From the NCBI RefSeq assembly GCF_000150275.1, contig NW_002060957.1, positions 1,011,512 through 1,075,511 on the forward strand: a stretch of DNA of 64,000 nt, given 5' to 3'. Both the position numbers and the translations under genes were made by a program. How positions within the stretch are numbered: the stretch's first letter is position 1; every line of letters begins with the position of its first letter. The notes under the pieces are model-generated. The model was not told where the DNA came from and did no database searches. It saw nothing but the letters and a program-made list of their open reading frames with translations. Origin of the DNA: Trichoplax adhaerens (taxonomy: Eukaryota; Placozoa; Uniplacotomia; Trichoplacea; Trichoplacidae). Below, piece after piece: positions 12,839-26,601 of this stretch.

Positions 12839-15800
12839 TTTAGATAAATTGACTATCTTATAAAATAATTAGCTCTCCTTTTTAATTAGAATTTTGGCAA
12901 TAACTCTTAAAATAACTGCTAAGAATAAAATAATCAAGCTCGCGAAGCCTGAATAATTGAATAATTTGACTTTTAGCAGTTAAAATATAAGAATGGTCCA
13001 GAGAAGCAATATTACGGATTAGGGCAGAATATCCAAAATTGAAAATAAGATTGATTTTCCGTGAAAAAATTTTCTCTATCCAAATAAGAAATGGGAAAAT
13101 AGCCTTATGCCATGAAAATGTTCTATAAAAGAGTTCTTCGTTGATATAGTTCTATAATTTTATTAATACGTTAATTTTTTTCAACAGAAAATGGTTAGAT
13201 AAGCATTAAGTGGTCTTTTTAACACGTTGTAATCTGCTTGTTTTATCCACCTTTCTTTTTCACCGTAAAAGCTGGACTTTAAGAGATAAACAAAATTGTA
13301 CTTTCATCAACTATCGTAGCCCGTAAGCAAGAATTCTGAGATCCAGTAATGAATTCTAATGTCTTGGTAGCCTTTAACTGTTTCCAACAAATGATGAGAT
13401 TTTTTGAAACGAAGGAGGCGAAAACGTTAGCCAATATATTGATTACGCTTTTATAAACCGCTAATCAATGATTTAGCGGTAATAAAAAATACGGTCGATT
13501 ACTGGCGTAGTAGCTATATGCCCAATCGATAATGAGAACCTTTAAAAGCCACAGAATAATGTTGAACAAAATCTTGTGAACTTTATCGCCTTGTTTTTAA
13601 AATCTTCGAGCTAGAATTCTACACTAAACAGTAGTAAGATGTTTGAGGAAAGCAGGGTTTTCTGCGATGTTAAGTTACGGATAATAGTAAATGGTGTTTT
13701 TGTAATCAATACTTTAACTAGTTACAATCATCAATCAATCCCTAGTTAAAACAACTGAAATAAATATAGAATTAAAGAAATTAATCAATTCAGTTTTAGT
13801 TAGGCATCAATTAAAATGAACTAATTACTCAGTTTAACAAATGGCATTCTTTCTATTATTATTATGATTTGAATAGTTTATTGAAATGATCATCAACAGA
13901 TTTGGCTATTTTTGACCTCTTTAACATATCAGCCGTAAGGTAAGTTGACTAATGAACTAAGTTAGTTCATACTTGATTCATGAATCATGGTAATCACGGA
14001 AATATCATTTAAATTAGGTAAGATTTATTAATTTTAATGTTGAAATAAATTATTTTACTACAAGATAACGAATAAATTTAGCTCTAGATAAAATAAAGTT
14101 ATTTAGATAAGGAAAAGATGAAACAAATTAAATAAATGAACTTCCATTCTGAGCGAATGGGGAGGAGATTAATACCCATGCTAGTAAGCTGGCGTTTAAT
14201 TCGTTGCAATATACCTTTGTTAGCATTATTTTATTGACATAAGTGGACATCACATGGTAGGGAAATTGGTGATTGGTGGTTGAAGTAACGCTGGAATGTC
14301 ATTTTTTAGATTAGTTAAGGTTACTATTGTATCGTTATTTTGTGAAAGGTTACGAGCATGGTGTTAACAATATTAACACGATTTACTAGCTATTCTTTTG
14401 AGATGGAACATCCCTTAGGCAAATTGCTCTCCTTTATTCCTTATCCCTTTCCCTAAATAATTTATTATTCTCCATGTCTGGCCATTATGTCCTTTTCACT
14501 TGTGTTTATAACTTACAATTTAAAATTGATCTGAAACTAGTTTAAAGCTATAAGGCAAAGGGATGTTGTAGTTTACTCTAACAACTTGAAATGATTCTGT
14601 ATGATATTTTTGCACCTATTTCCATTATAGTGTTGTTGATCACGATGGCATTGAATGATAACAAAACAGCGTTTTAATGTAGTAAAATCTTATTTCCCGT
14701 CATGTAGACTCCATTAAAATTGGTTAATATTTTATTATGTAATCTATTACGGCATCTATTATTGCAATGTTATAGTATTGTAAATAGCGCCTAACTCACG
14801 TTGTATCTAAAGTTGTTATCTTCTAATTTAAAGTAATTGTCTACTATCGTGAGCACTCTTTCATGAATAGTATTCTTCAGTTTCTTCGGTTAATTAAAAT
14901 TTTCTGCCAAGCACAATCGATCAAATATTTCATGCCAGACGACCATAGTTTCGACCATATCAATGTAGAATATTATTGTGGAGAGAATCCTATTACGCAG
15001 CAATAAATTGATTGATTTTTAATCCAAATGAAGCCATGATTTCCTACGGATTGCTTGTTAGCGGGTAGAGTTTATATTCTATATAAATAATTACTAGCAG
15101 TTACAGTGATAGAGTGTAGTATTGAAAGTGGCATTTATCCTGAAATTGATATTCACAACATCTAGAATGGGCAGATATTTACTTAAAATTATAGCATAAG
15201 AATGAGCCAAAAGCTCTTTAGTCGGTCATCAACTTGCTCTTATCCATAATCATCGCTTTTTCCATCGGCTATCGTATTAATCTATATGCCTGGATGCACG
15301 TGGATCACGCGCTATATTGAGTAAATATACTCGATATTACGTACGTGCGACACGTACTAAATTAGGTATATCATAGGCAAATTTCATTGACTATGTAAAT
15401 CAATTTTGACCATAGAACATCGCTATAAATAGCACTGATTAATTACCAGGTTGATGTAATCATGATTTTCAAATTTTTAAAGTGTCGGTGACTACCACAC
15501 AGAATATCTTCTCATCGAAATACGGTAATAATAAAAGTATCAAGGCATTATCGATGATTGAAGCTAAAATAGCTTACACATTCGGTAAACTAGCAACATC
15601 ATACCTTCGGATGGCTGAATTCTCATTTGAAGAAGTTCCTGTCACGTAGTCGTTAGAAGTAACAATTTGTATAATAATTGTAACTTACGTAGTCGTTGTA
15701 ATATAGCAACTTTTATAGTACCTGGTTATCACTGCAGCTCAAGTAAACAAAGTAAACTAACAACGTTGATAATATCCAACCCTCGCAGCATATAAAGGTA

Positions 15801-16789
15801 GAAACTTGTTGCTTGTGAACGGGAAATTTCCGGATATTATTATCGATATTATTATAGGAGACGATATAATTTAATTGATTCTGTTTTGCTTTATCAGCAT
15901 TTTGCTATTATGGGTTAATTAGGATTAGCAAGATTTTCTATAATTATAATCTTGCCTTTTGAAATCGATTAGTGTTTAAGAGCAATCGACTCATTGAGTT
16001 ACCCTACAATTAGTAGGCCTAGGGTTAGATAATTCAGCTTAAATGTCATGACAAGCATAAAGCAACATTATCTCAGAGAATTACTAGCAAAAATGAAATA
16101 CTCTTATAATATTATTTCATTATGATGATAGAAATTTATATAGGTGAAAGCTAATCTGATAACAATGTGCAGTATATAAACAAAGACTTGCAGAAATATC
16201 AGAACACAAATCTACTTTACTAATCTCATTAAGCTTCTGAAAAGAATTGCAGTTTAATCATTATTTGGTATCATAATTATTTATTATTTTTCAATTATTT
16301 ATTGTACAATAATGATTCAAATATTAATATATTGATCACGGAAAATTTAGAGTTCGAGTAAGACACGCTTGTTAAGTAAAGAATCACATCCGCTAAAAAG
16401 ATATATTTGTATATAGAATTAGATATACTGATATATACTCATATATATACACCAAGTAGGGATGATGTCGCTTAAGTTGTTATAGTAATGTAATCTTTAC
16501 CAATTTGAAAGATTATTGACTCGGAGTCGAAACAAACGCAAAAATCAAATTATTTCAGTTGTTATGAGTAGCTTATTTGACTTATAAATGATATATCAAG
16601 AAATATTTGCATAAATTCGTTTTAAAATATCATATATGTAAAATGAAAAAGGTGGATATCCATGAATAACATTTTGTAGATAGTTTTTCCAAGTAGTTTG
16701 CGTTGGAAAGTAATGAGGCTTTCACGTTCTTCAAATGAGTTAATTTTGTTTTATATCAAAATTGGATAATATGATATATGGAGGATAAA
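12839..16789. other. Long intergenic stretch, nothing recognised
   Basis: About 3.9 kb of AT-rich DNA between the Cys/His gene and the 3' end of KIF9. Short stop-riddled frames only; no tandem array, no convincing exon or RNA gene on either strand. Confidence 0.5.
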
Positions 16790-19700
16790 TTAGCGGACCG
16801 GCAACACCGAAGTTGGCTTATTCTTAATGGTAGCTGTCACTAGGCCTGCTTTTTTCTTCTGCATATCGCCAGTTTTGCCGTAGAAAAACTAAGAATTGGT
16901 GGCAAAAAATTATAGTAGTCAAAAATATGTAAGAAATAGTCTGACAAATTTGTAAGGAATTTAAAACATGATTTAGTTATTTACCCTATGCTCTGTTCTT
17001 ATGCGAGCATTATAGAATGCAGCGGAATCAGTATTTTCTTGCTGTTAACGTTCAAGAGAAGAGAGAAAATTTTAACAACACTTATGAAATAGGAAGCTTG
17101 ATTCTATTTGCTACGAGTTTTATAGTTTATTATAATTTTTGAATATTATAAACTTAATTTATGTATTAGGAAAACATTTACACGAATTAGCTGCTGATTT
17201 ACCTGAAGTAAGTCTAATTTTAACCTTTCGAATTTTTCTTGATCATCTTCGATCTAATTATTTATTGTACGATAAGATGATTAAAACGCATGCCTTCCAG
17301 TAGAAATTATAAAACTTTCATAGTCGACATACCGCAATGGCCATGGCAATATGAGCATTAGGTTTATCTGGTGTAGCTAAGCTGTTAATATGCTCATCAG
17401 AAGGTAAATAGGTGTCAGAATACCATTCATCGAAATCATGCACTAATCGTTGACGGCATTGATCAAGTATCTTTTGGCAATAATCTAGTTCGGCTTTTTT
17501 GTCTCGTAGTGTTTCATAATCTTTTCGATATTTTGCTTTTGACTAGAGAAATTTAAAGCCAAGATAAGTTTAATTATCTTTAACTCCAAAAAAATACAAT
17601 AAGGATACATTTGCAGTCATTAAGTGGCACATTTAGATAAATGTCAATTTTTCGAATCATGAAGCAAATAAGCAAGTATTACCATTCACGCAATTACTGG
17701 TCAGTTGTATAAATTTTGCCTACACAATTTGCGTAATCCCACTAAAAAATAGACCATATAATTATTTTGCTATGTCTTACATCCTTTAAGTCTTTTAAAT
17801 ATGAAAATTCTTCTTCGTCAATAATAGGCTCTCCAGATTCGGTTAGTAATTCACCATTAGTTTCCGTCTCGCTTCTTTTCTCATCTAATAGATTTCTGAC
17901 CTAAAGATCATTAAAGTTCATCAAAATTATTGTTAGTGTCGGTTCTTATTGGATTACAAATAAAGTAAAGATCTTATGCCTCGTTAGATCTTGAATAAAG
18001 ACGTCTAAGCTAAGGTTATCCAAAGAATTTTTATATTAAACGTATTGCTACTTTTAGCAATATCATGGGCATTTTATATTCTTGAATCCTAACCTGATCA
18101 ATATGGCGCTTATTAGCATTAACAGAATAGGTTAAGTCTTTGATTGCTTTCTTCTTTTGTTTTACTATATCTACTCATGTTTTGAAGATGGCAATGAATG
18201 ATAGAAAGAGTATGAAATTAGAATAAGTATATGATTCTCGATAGTTTAAAAGGATGATCGATCAGTAACATCTTTTACTAATAATAATCAGACCAAGAGT
18301 TAGGCAGTCTTATTTCCTAACCTTTATTGTCATTTAAAATTTTAAATATTTCAGCTCCTCTATCTTGTTTAAATATTTCGAAAGCCTCTTGCTTAGTAGG
18401 AGGTGTGCTACAAAATAGTTACAATGGATAAAGGAAATAAGTATAAAGTTTAATAAAATCCAAAAGACAGAAATATGGTATAATTGTAGTAAGCTAATTC
18501 GCCAATATACCTGTAGATACTAGCAAATCAGTTTTTATAAATAAAAATATACCTGGGCGCAATAATAGTTTGTTCTGCAACATGCAGAATTTCATCCCGT
18601 ACCGGATACGGATCTTGTGTTGGAGTTAATGGCGGAAGATTAGGATGGGATTGAACGTTATGATGATGGCCATAAGAATGATGATGGATCGAGGGCGAAT
18701 GGAGATCACCAGCATGTTGATTATGATGATGCACATGATGGTCTAAAAGGGCGTGAGAATGAGCATGAGAGTGGGTATGAGAATGAGCACTACCCAGATG
18801 CTGATGTTCCAGCTGCTGTTGCAGTTGCGATCTTTCATTATGTTGGGTTGGATGATAAGTTAATGGGTGTTGAGCATGTTCTGAGGCCTCGCGAGCTTCT
18901 GTATGGGTAGCACTTGCAACACGGTGTGCATTCGGATCAGCTAGATTCATCGAAGTGACAGATGATGTGTCAGAGCTGCCAGTTTTAGGTGGAGAGCTAA
19001 AATGTTGATATTGTTTTGAAATTATACAACATTAAAACCGGATCTGCTAATGCCTGTTATTATTGTGCATAGTACTCTTAGCTTTAGCTCTCAAATCGTT
19101 ATTGTAGCAAGAACTTTACCCTATTCGATCTTTATATCGCTTGAACTTGCTTTTTCTTCCTGCCGGTGATAATTTGCCATCTTGAGTAACCTATCATAAG
19201 TTACAACGTAATAAATTATTACGTGCTGTGTCTATCATATTAAGTTTTATTCATCTGTATAGCACCAGACTATAACATTTTAAGTAGCTATGCTACTTAC
19301 TACACCAACTCCAAAGCCTTGACCTTCGTTTTCGCCTACTTCACGACGGTCATCAACAACCGATATCGTGTTACTCTATATATTGATACCACCCAGACAT
19401 CAACAGTAGATTAGTCAATTTCTTCAAAATTGTTTTTAATAGAGCAGTTACTAAAAAGCGTCGCCGATTTACCTTTGGCCTAACGACTGGCAAATCATAA
19501 GCTGATCCACCTAATTTTCCAGTAGTTCTGCCGTTATAATCATTCCTCGATAAGCTTAGAATAAGAATTAAAAAGGACTAATAAATACTTAAACTGATAC
19601 GAAGGGGATTTAATTAGTAGACATAAATGATTTAAAAGTTAAGTTTCATTATGAGAAAAAATTTTTACCTCATTTGATTTTTAAATTCTTGGAAAACAGC

Positions 19701-22700
19701 CTTAACTTGCCGCACACTCTCAATCTAAAATAGATATTCAATATGAGTAGGGTAAATTTTAATATGCACGACTGTACATACATAGTACTTAATAAAATTT
19801 AAATTATCGTCTATTTATTAGTTATAAGCTACTTAAACAAGTATTATCTAATACAGCTTGTTTTGATAAATCAATTTTGTACCTCAATTGTTTCTAGTTG
19901 ACCAGAAAGAAATGCACGAACTTCTCGTCGAATTTCTTGTAAGCGAAGTTCTGATATTGGATCGTAACTGATTTTTCCACGATTAGCCTAAGGATTAAAA
20001 AATTGAAATATGTAATAAAGTAAAAAACAATTCTATTAAGAGAAATGTCCTTATATGTAAGTGAATGTTTCTATAACTTACTAAGGTGCTATGCATAGCT
20101 AATTCTAGCTTTAATGCCTTGATTTCTTTTTCATATTGCAAAATCAATTGCTATTGGAAAAATAAAAGCAAATTAATGCTCAAAAAGTAATTATTTACCC
20201 AATTATTAAACCTTCATTTAGATGTTCTTTAATTGTAAATAATATTTAGAGAAAATTTCAAAACTTACCGCTGCGTCGTAGTGGATATTTAATGCTGGCT
20301 CGCTCGGTACACACATAACTCTGGCTGCAAAGCGTAGTGTCGAAGACTGCAAGGATAAAGATTTCAGAAATACATTAATTTGAGATTGAATACAACTGTA
20401 CTTACTGCTAGACTAGTGCAGTGTAATGTGATTACTGTATAGTCGACTATAATACTTACAGTTTCCTCAATCTGGCTTGATTCGCCCCAAATATTAGCAA
20501 TCATTAGCGTATTGCATTTACCACCTACAAATATTGAATTTAATATCAGTAAGGCATGACAATTTGAAATATTCACTCTAGATTATAATATTATACCAAT
20601 TGAATCCTTTAAAACATGGGTAAGTTTGGATTGACGATATGGTATATGTTCCCTTTTCTTGTCCGCTAATGCAATGATGACCTATAACACATAAAGTATC
20701 CAAATTTTATATGTTTGTTTTAGTTACATAAAATGCTAATAAATCAACAAAATACCTGTTCGAGGAACGTTAAAGATTTATTGATGTAGACAGCTTCCTT
20801 TTGGGTATCTCCTCTTGACTGTAAAATTAAAATATAGATATAGAAAGCGACTTTATATTGCTGCATGGGGATGATGTTATCGTATCAACTAACATGAGAT
20901 ATTTATTCTACATTTCAATTTTATGTTAATTTCTTAATCAGATGAATATTGAATTTCTAGTAAATCTGGCATTAATTATTTTCGGTCTGTAGTGTTTAAA
21001 AATAGGACGCTTTATAATTACATACCCCTGTCTTTCCAAGCCTTTCTGAACCGGCTAAATCAACAAAATGGAGTTTGGAGGATATTACCTTAGCCATAGA
21101 ATCGACTCTTGAACGTGACTATAGCGGATAAAAATGAAAAATAAATATAAATGCCAACATCATATCTGATTATTTTTTCTATAGAAAATATCACACATAC
21201 TAACCTCAATGTAAACGGTAAAGATGCAGTGCGAACGAGATGAGCTTTTGTTTAAAGCATGAGATGCGATAACTCTGTTTGTTTCTCCCTATTTTTCGAA
21301 TATATTACATTGATCAAATAGCCGTCAAGTTAAAATAATACTATAGCTAGTTACTGTGTCTCCAACCTCAAATAACAAATTTAATGCTTCCTCTTCAGAT
21401 GTAATACATTGTACTCGTAGACCTTTGACTGAAGTCGATCCGTTTGGATCCTAGTGTTTTTACGATGAAAGTTATTACTACATTATTTGGAATGAAAATA
21501 GAGCATAAAGAAAGTACGTAAACAGCACATTACCTCTACCACCGACATAGGCTGTAATTGCTCATGTTGATACAACTTTTGTTCCGGTAAAGTTGAAAGC
21601 AGGTCAAACATTGTTTCGTTATAAATTTCTAAATACGAGGCGCTGTAGGTGTTTTATTGAAGAAAATAAAAAAGTTTAGCTTTTAGAACTCATTCAATAA
21701 TATATCAGTTGTTTAGCTTTGTGCTTCATATAATAAATAAATAGGTTATAGAATCAATTGTAACATGATATACAGCACTTTAGTAAGCACTTTGGATGCA
21801 TGAAATTACATAGATTAAATGTTATTGCTATTACCTAATATTATAGGCAGTGTCAGTATGTTCTTTAACATGTTGAAAGATCTTAGAGAGATAATATAAT
21901 ATTAATGAGATTAACTGTTTAGATAAAGATTTTTATACAACATTTTTAGAGATACTTAAAAAAGCTTCTTGATCTTTATAAATATAAATTATGCTAGTAA
22001 TTAGTTGTATGATAACGGGTTCTTACCTGGGCAATAGCTCTAGGTATAATGCCACGATTTTTGTAGTTTTCTGTTGTGCCAGTGATAGTAAATGTCTTAC
22101 CAGCTCCAGTTTGTCCATATGCAAAAATAGTTGCTAAGATAAAATATGCAAAATTAGTGCTTCTATTTACTCATAAAGTAGAAATTAGCAAAATAGCCTG
22201 ACTTACAGTTATATCCATTTAAAGCTTTTGAAACTGTGTCTTTGCCACATTCATCATAAACGGCTTCTTGGCTTGCATTGTGTAGTACTTTATCCACATT
22301 AAATGTCCAATCTAATCGATAAGGAGAATGATGACGTCAAATTACGAGTTGAGCAAGTCGTGAGATCAAAGTTAAGTGTATCTCTGCTAGTATGCATAAT
22401 TATGGAAAATTTGACCAACTAATTAATCTGAACTTGAATTAAAAGTGTAGGCGCTACATTAAATCAAAGAGTCATACGTAGTACAGTACTAGAAATTTGG
22501 ATAGAGTCTGAAGTGGATTCATAAAGTTGGGTGGTCGTTATCATATTTACTTCATGTTTTATCCCCAAAAGCTAAATTTAGTCGATTTATAAATTCGCAT
22601 AACTTACCATGGACCTTGTTGTTAATGAAAGAATTGTCTGTAGCCTTCTCATCGTGAAGCACTATAGTCTGAAGAAATCACAAAAGGATTAATACTTATA

Positions 22701-23465
22701 CTTTAATAAGATTGAATAACTCGGCTTGAGTATGGCGTAAAATTAAATGGTTGCTAAGTTTCTTTTATGATTTTAATTCATGCCAAGGCGATAATCTATA
22801 GTCTATTCAATTTAATACGTTGTAAGTATGGCGGAAATCGTAAGTATAGGCATAATAGCATTGCTTCTTTGAAAACTCTATAAGGTAACACAGAGTCTTA
22901 TTGAATAGTATATATATTGAGTATCTGTTAACTACTAGAGCAGAATGATTGTTTGATTACTGTGACTGAAAGTAAGTGATGTCTAACTGACTGTACTGGC
23001 CTTCAATTAGAAAATGTGGTAGATATGCAATCGTTGGGATTTTCAAGCATAAGAATTGACTATTTATAACAGTATCCTACGTTACGATTCATATTCCAGT
23101 CACGATGATTATTTCATTAATTAAGTTATCAATTGATGGAATATTGTAATTAATAAAATTGAAATCATTCCAGTTAATACCATTGGCCGTAGGACGGTAT
23201 TAAATGCAAAAGGAATGACGATATTGAAGAAAAATTTAGGGATATTGTATGTTATCATAAAATTGATTTCTACTGAAAAAATTTGTCAAGTGCCTGATGT
23301 ACACAAGAGTTAGAGTAGCCCTATAGTTAGTGCTGTGATTTTAATTAAGATTTGAAGAATCGCAAATATTACCTTATGATCTGGTTCTATTTTCATGAAT
23401 TCATGAGCAAAGTTGGCCGTCGGTTTGCTTCGGACGACAACCTTGACACGCGAGTTTTTACTCAT
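16790..23465 (-). CDS. KIF9: Kinesin-like protein KIF9 (kinesin-9 motor)
   Basis: Microtubule plus-end motor of the ciliary axoneme; kinesin-9A proteins localise to the central pair in motile cilia. It has more than twenty small exons, starting with [22 protein letters not shown] (23373-23465), which matches the human KIF9 start. Motor motifs in order: P-loop GQTGAGKT (about 22.1 kb), switch I NKSSSRSH (21.2 kb), switch [11 protein letters not shown] (21.06 kb), then [24 protein letters not shown] and the neck region. After the motor come family blocks [12 protein letters not shown] (19.3 kb), [16 protein letters not shown] (18.4 kb), [12 protein letters not shown] (17.8 kb) and the [22 protein letters not shown] helix (17.4 kb, longest segment split here by context). 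The last exon ends VLPVR at 16790. Exon 18553-18996 is an unusual His-rich insert between motor and tail. Some minor exon borders were not fixed. Confidence 0.93.
18553..18996 (-). other. KIF9: Histidine-rich exon of KIF9
   Basis: A 444-bp exon bounded by TTTTAG at its acceptor and a GTATAT donor, encoding about 148 residues. It contains runs such as [22 protein letters not shown] and further HHHSYGHHH clusters, flanked by Ser/Pro-rich and Gln-rich stretches. Its end ([16 protein letters not shown]) leads directly into the conserved [13 protein letters not shown] block of the next exon, so it is an in-frame part of the motor protein rather than a separate gene. Vertebrate KIF9 has a low-complexity linker here but no comparable His clusters that I recall. 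Confidence 0.8.
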
Positions 23466-26115
23466 GGTACCTACCAATGGATAGTCGACAATTTGATTTC
23501 AAGGATAAATTAAAAAATTGTAATGGAAGCGTCCAATTGAATTTATTTCCTGAATTGGTTAACAATCTGCGATCTTTTACTTTTACTATAAACTTAGTGC
23601 TGCAGTTAAATGAAGTGGACGATATTGCTTGATTAGCTACGTATACAAACGAAGTTCTGTTTCTATGGAAACGCCAGAAATCAGAGGGGCTGTTTCTGCA
23701 GGAGAATGAATTCACTGTAGTACAGTACTTTCGTTCCTTCTAAAGTGCGTACTGTACACTGTACACTGTAGCGCCCATTGCGGACAGCCATAACGGCCAG
23801 GTTGGCGCTGGATATACCAATAAATATCAATATATGAGAATGGAGTCTTGATCAGATGCTTAAAATGCTTTATGGCTGTTCCCTCGTCCCATCAAGTACA
23901 TTATCCCGATCATCTGAGGGAATCTTTATCTAGTCTGAAGTTTAATTCAGCTCGACCGATCCGAAATCCGATGTAAAAGCCTTACAGTACACCTATTGAT
24001 ATTTGCCTAATATTGGCGGCACACATTTTAAATGATTCGTTCAGATAATCGGGATAGTAGTGTACTTTGTCATTATCTGAACGAATCTTAACGCACACCT
24101 ATGCAGTATCATTGCCATTGATAGAAATGGGCGTCTTCCTAGTAATCCAGAGTTGTTAGTGACAGAGCATGAATAATTAATTTCAATGGAATCTCTAAAG
24201 CGTGCATTTTGTACAACTTCGACATACATTCTTAGCTGGTTTACTGTGCAATACCGGCGTCATCATCGTTAGCCATCAATTGGAATTTTACTTGTTCTAA
24301 GCTATATATCAGGATTGACCATGAATGAAACCGTGACTACCTTTGTTGTAACATCGCAAGGAAATTACAAGAGTTACTCTGAGTAATATTGCAAATAAGG
24401 AATTCTTCTATTTGTCCTTCGCTAAATTCTCAAGCAGCATAATATGGACTGCAATAAGCTTAGAAACCTCACATTTGTGTTCATTATTCACAAGGATGGA
24501 AAGCAACATCGATTATCATGCTTAAGGCAATATTTTATTGCATTGATTATATATCACCACACGCTATACTTTAATGAACACACCAAAAATACAGATATGC
24601 ACATACTATTTTATTGTCGCCAAATAGTATGCTTCGATATTCTTTAAAAATACCGTTATCTAGGACGTTATACATACTTTGATCGATAATTGCCTAGTTT
24701 TATGATATTTTTGATAAACTGATAATTAATGTTTGTTTATTTTGACTATAAATTAACAGATTTTTAAATAAGGTTTGGTTTAAATTTTGTCTATGGGAAA
24801 CTAGTGTTCATTACTACCTCCTGACGATTGAGAAATTGTCTGCATTGAGTGTTGTACTTTAGGTAGATGTTAGAGAGGGCAAATTTGACGGTAGACCCAA
24901 GCGTTCGTACTAATTTCTTCATTAAAAAAATATACAATTTTAGCAAATTTTTGACATCCTCAATCTTTTTATAGTCGATAGAAAATTCACATATTAAAAT
25001 CAAATTGCTAATAATCCAGTATTGTCCAACAATAAGCCTTTTATATTTGCTGATATTATTATTCGAGTTATTTTAATGCCGATAACATCATGATCCACTC
25101 TGAAGTATATATTATTTAGCGTAAGATCCCATAATTACATAATGTACCTGAACAATTAGTACATTGGCGTTGTTTTTGCAGGATTGGTTTATCACTTCAT
25201 TACTTGCCACTTGTTATTAGACTTGATTCAATAGTTAGTTGATGGCAGAGAAGACGGTCTCCTGAACTAATATGATATTCTAATCATATTTACTATCAAC
25301 CACCGCGCAATTGATATACCAAAACTAGATAGAGATATACAAGGTTAGAAACTTTATCGATAGAAAGAATCTAAAGTAAATTAAAATTTCATTTAGTAAG
25401 TGCAATTAGAGGCAAATTGAGTGACTGATAGGGCATGGAAGAGTATACTGTACATGTATTAAGACATTCAATTAAGATAAGAACACAAGCGTATAGGAAG
25501 GGCGCGAAGATATGGAAGATTTTTTAATCAATAATGGTAGATAATATTACTTAAATAGCATTTTGTTAACTTTTGAATCATCTAACTATGTTTACGGAAT
25601 TGCTGTATAAATATCATTATTCATTGTCTACGTAAGAGAGATTTATATTAAAGTTTAATAGTTGTTTTTACATAGCTCTGAAAATTATGATTACCATGAG
25701 CAACTGACAGGTATATTCAATCAATAAGCTGAATAGATATTGTCAACTGAATGCAATAATCGTACCTTTCCATGCAAGTTTGGGTAAAATTTGTAACGGT
25801 ACGGGGTAACAAATGGTTTTATAATTGTTGCCTAGATTTTACCACTTATAAACAGTGTCAATTAGGCATGTCAATATGGCTGATTGCAAATAGAAATGAT
25901 AGAATAAATTCAACAATTTACTTTCCATTTTATTACTTGAAATTTCCTTCATGATAAAGCATGACGATATCGAAATGAGGCTTACTTATGCATATTAAAA
26001 GAATCTTCAATTTGTTTTTAGTATAACCCAGGCTAATACCATCACACTATGTAAGTGTTTATATCTATACAGAGTCGTATTGCTAGAGGATTAATTTAAC
26101 AAGCGCTTACACTTC
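23466..26115. other. Intergenic upstream of KIF9
   Basis: AT-rich. It contains a cluster of GTAC-type words at 23718-23775 (GTACAGTA, CACTGTACACTGTAC) and a 16-bp perfect inverted repeat at 24034-24087. No exon recognised; the short frames near 24.0, 24.4, 24.8 and 25.8 kb have no family signature. Confidence 0.5.
24034..24087. repeat. Perfect 16-bp inverted repeat (hairpin)
   Basis: GATTCGTTCAGATAAT at 24034-24049 is matched exactly by its reverse complement ATTATCTGAACGAATC at 24072-24087, leaving a 22-nt loop. It could be a transcribed stem-loop, or the remnant ends of a tiny inverted-repeat element. No flanking duplication is obvious. Confidence 0.75.
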
Positions 26116-26601
26116 CTAGATATCTGAGCGAACGCCATCGCTGTAAAAGATTATGCGTTTATTTTGTAACAGTCGAGATCTAAAGAAATCATACGACATG
26201 ATATTACTGATAGGATATTTAATACGGCCTCGTGTGCAATTATGCGGCGAAATAAAACCAATATGACTCCTATTTTAAACAGACTGGGCAAACAATTTCA
26301 TTGCCTTCCATTCTTTCAATGACGTCTGATAGCAAAGTTATATCGAATTTGAAATAATCATCTACCACAGATTGTAAGAGCTTTTTCTCTACCATGTCGA
26401 AATAAATCAAATCAAATAATGATAATTTAGAGGCTAGTTGTCGAAAGTAATCGTCGTAGTGTAATAGTCAAACAAGGAATCCTACTTCAATGTCACACTA
26501 AGAATCGCATCGTTACAGTATAAGCTAAAACTAGTAATGATTGTTTATTATTTATCAAACCTTCTTTAATTAAGGTTAATTCTTCTTCCATTTCTCCAAA
26601 A
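26116..26601 (-). pseudogene. RPAIN-like (RPA-interacting protein) fragment, interrupted
   Basis: RPAIN carries replication protein A into the nucleus and has a C-terminal zinc ribbon. Two exons in matching phase are visible: 26561-26601 (GEMEEELTLIKE) and 26270-26433, which encodes a helical segment and then VIERMEGNEIVCPVCLK before a TAG. This fits the MEEEW...ICPVC region of RPAIN. Immediately after the stop, offset by one base, a frame running to 26116 shows SPHNCTRGRIKYPISNIMS and FFRSRLL, which resembles the second half of the ribbon but has only one of the two expected cysteines. No N-terminal exon (WKExFRxRC type) was found upstream. The best reading is a truncated or decayed copy; a missed intron is the alternative. 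Confidence 0.45.
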
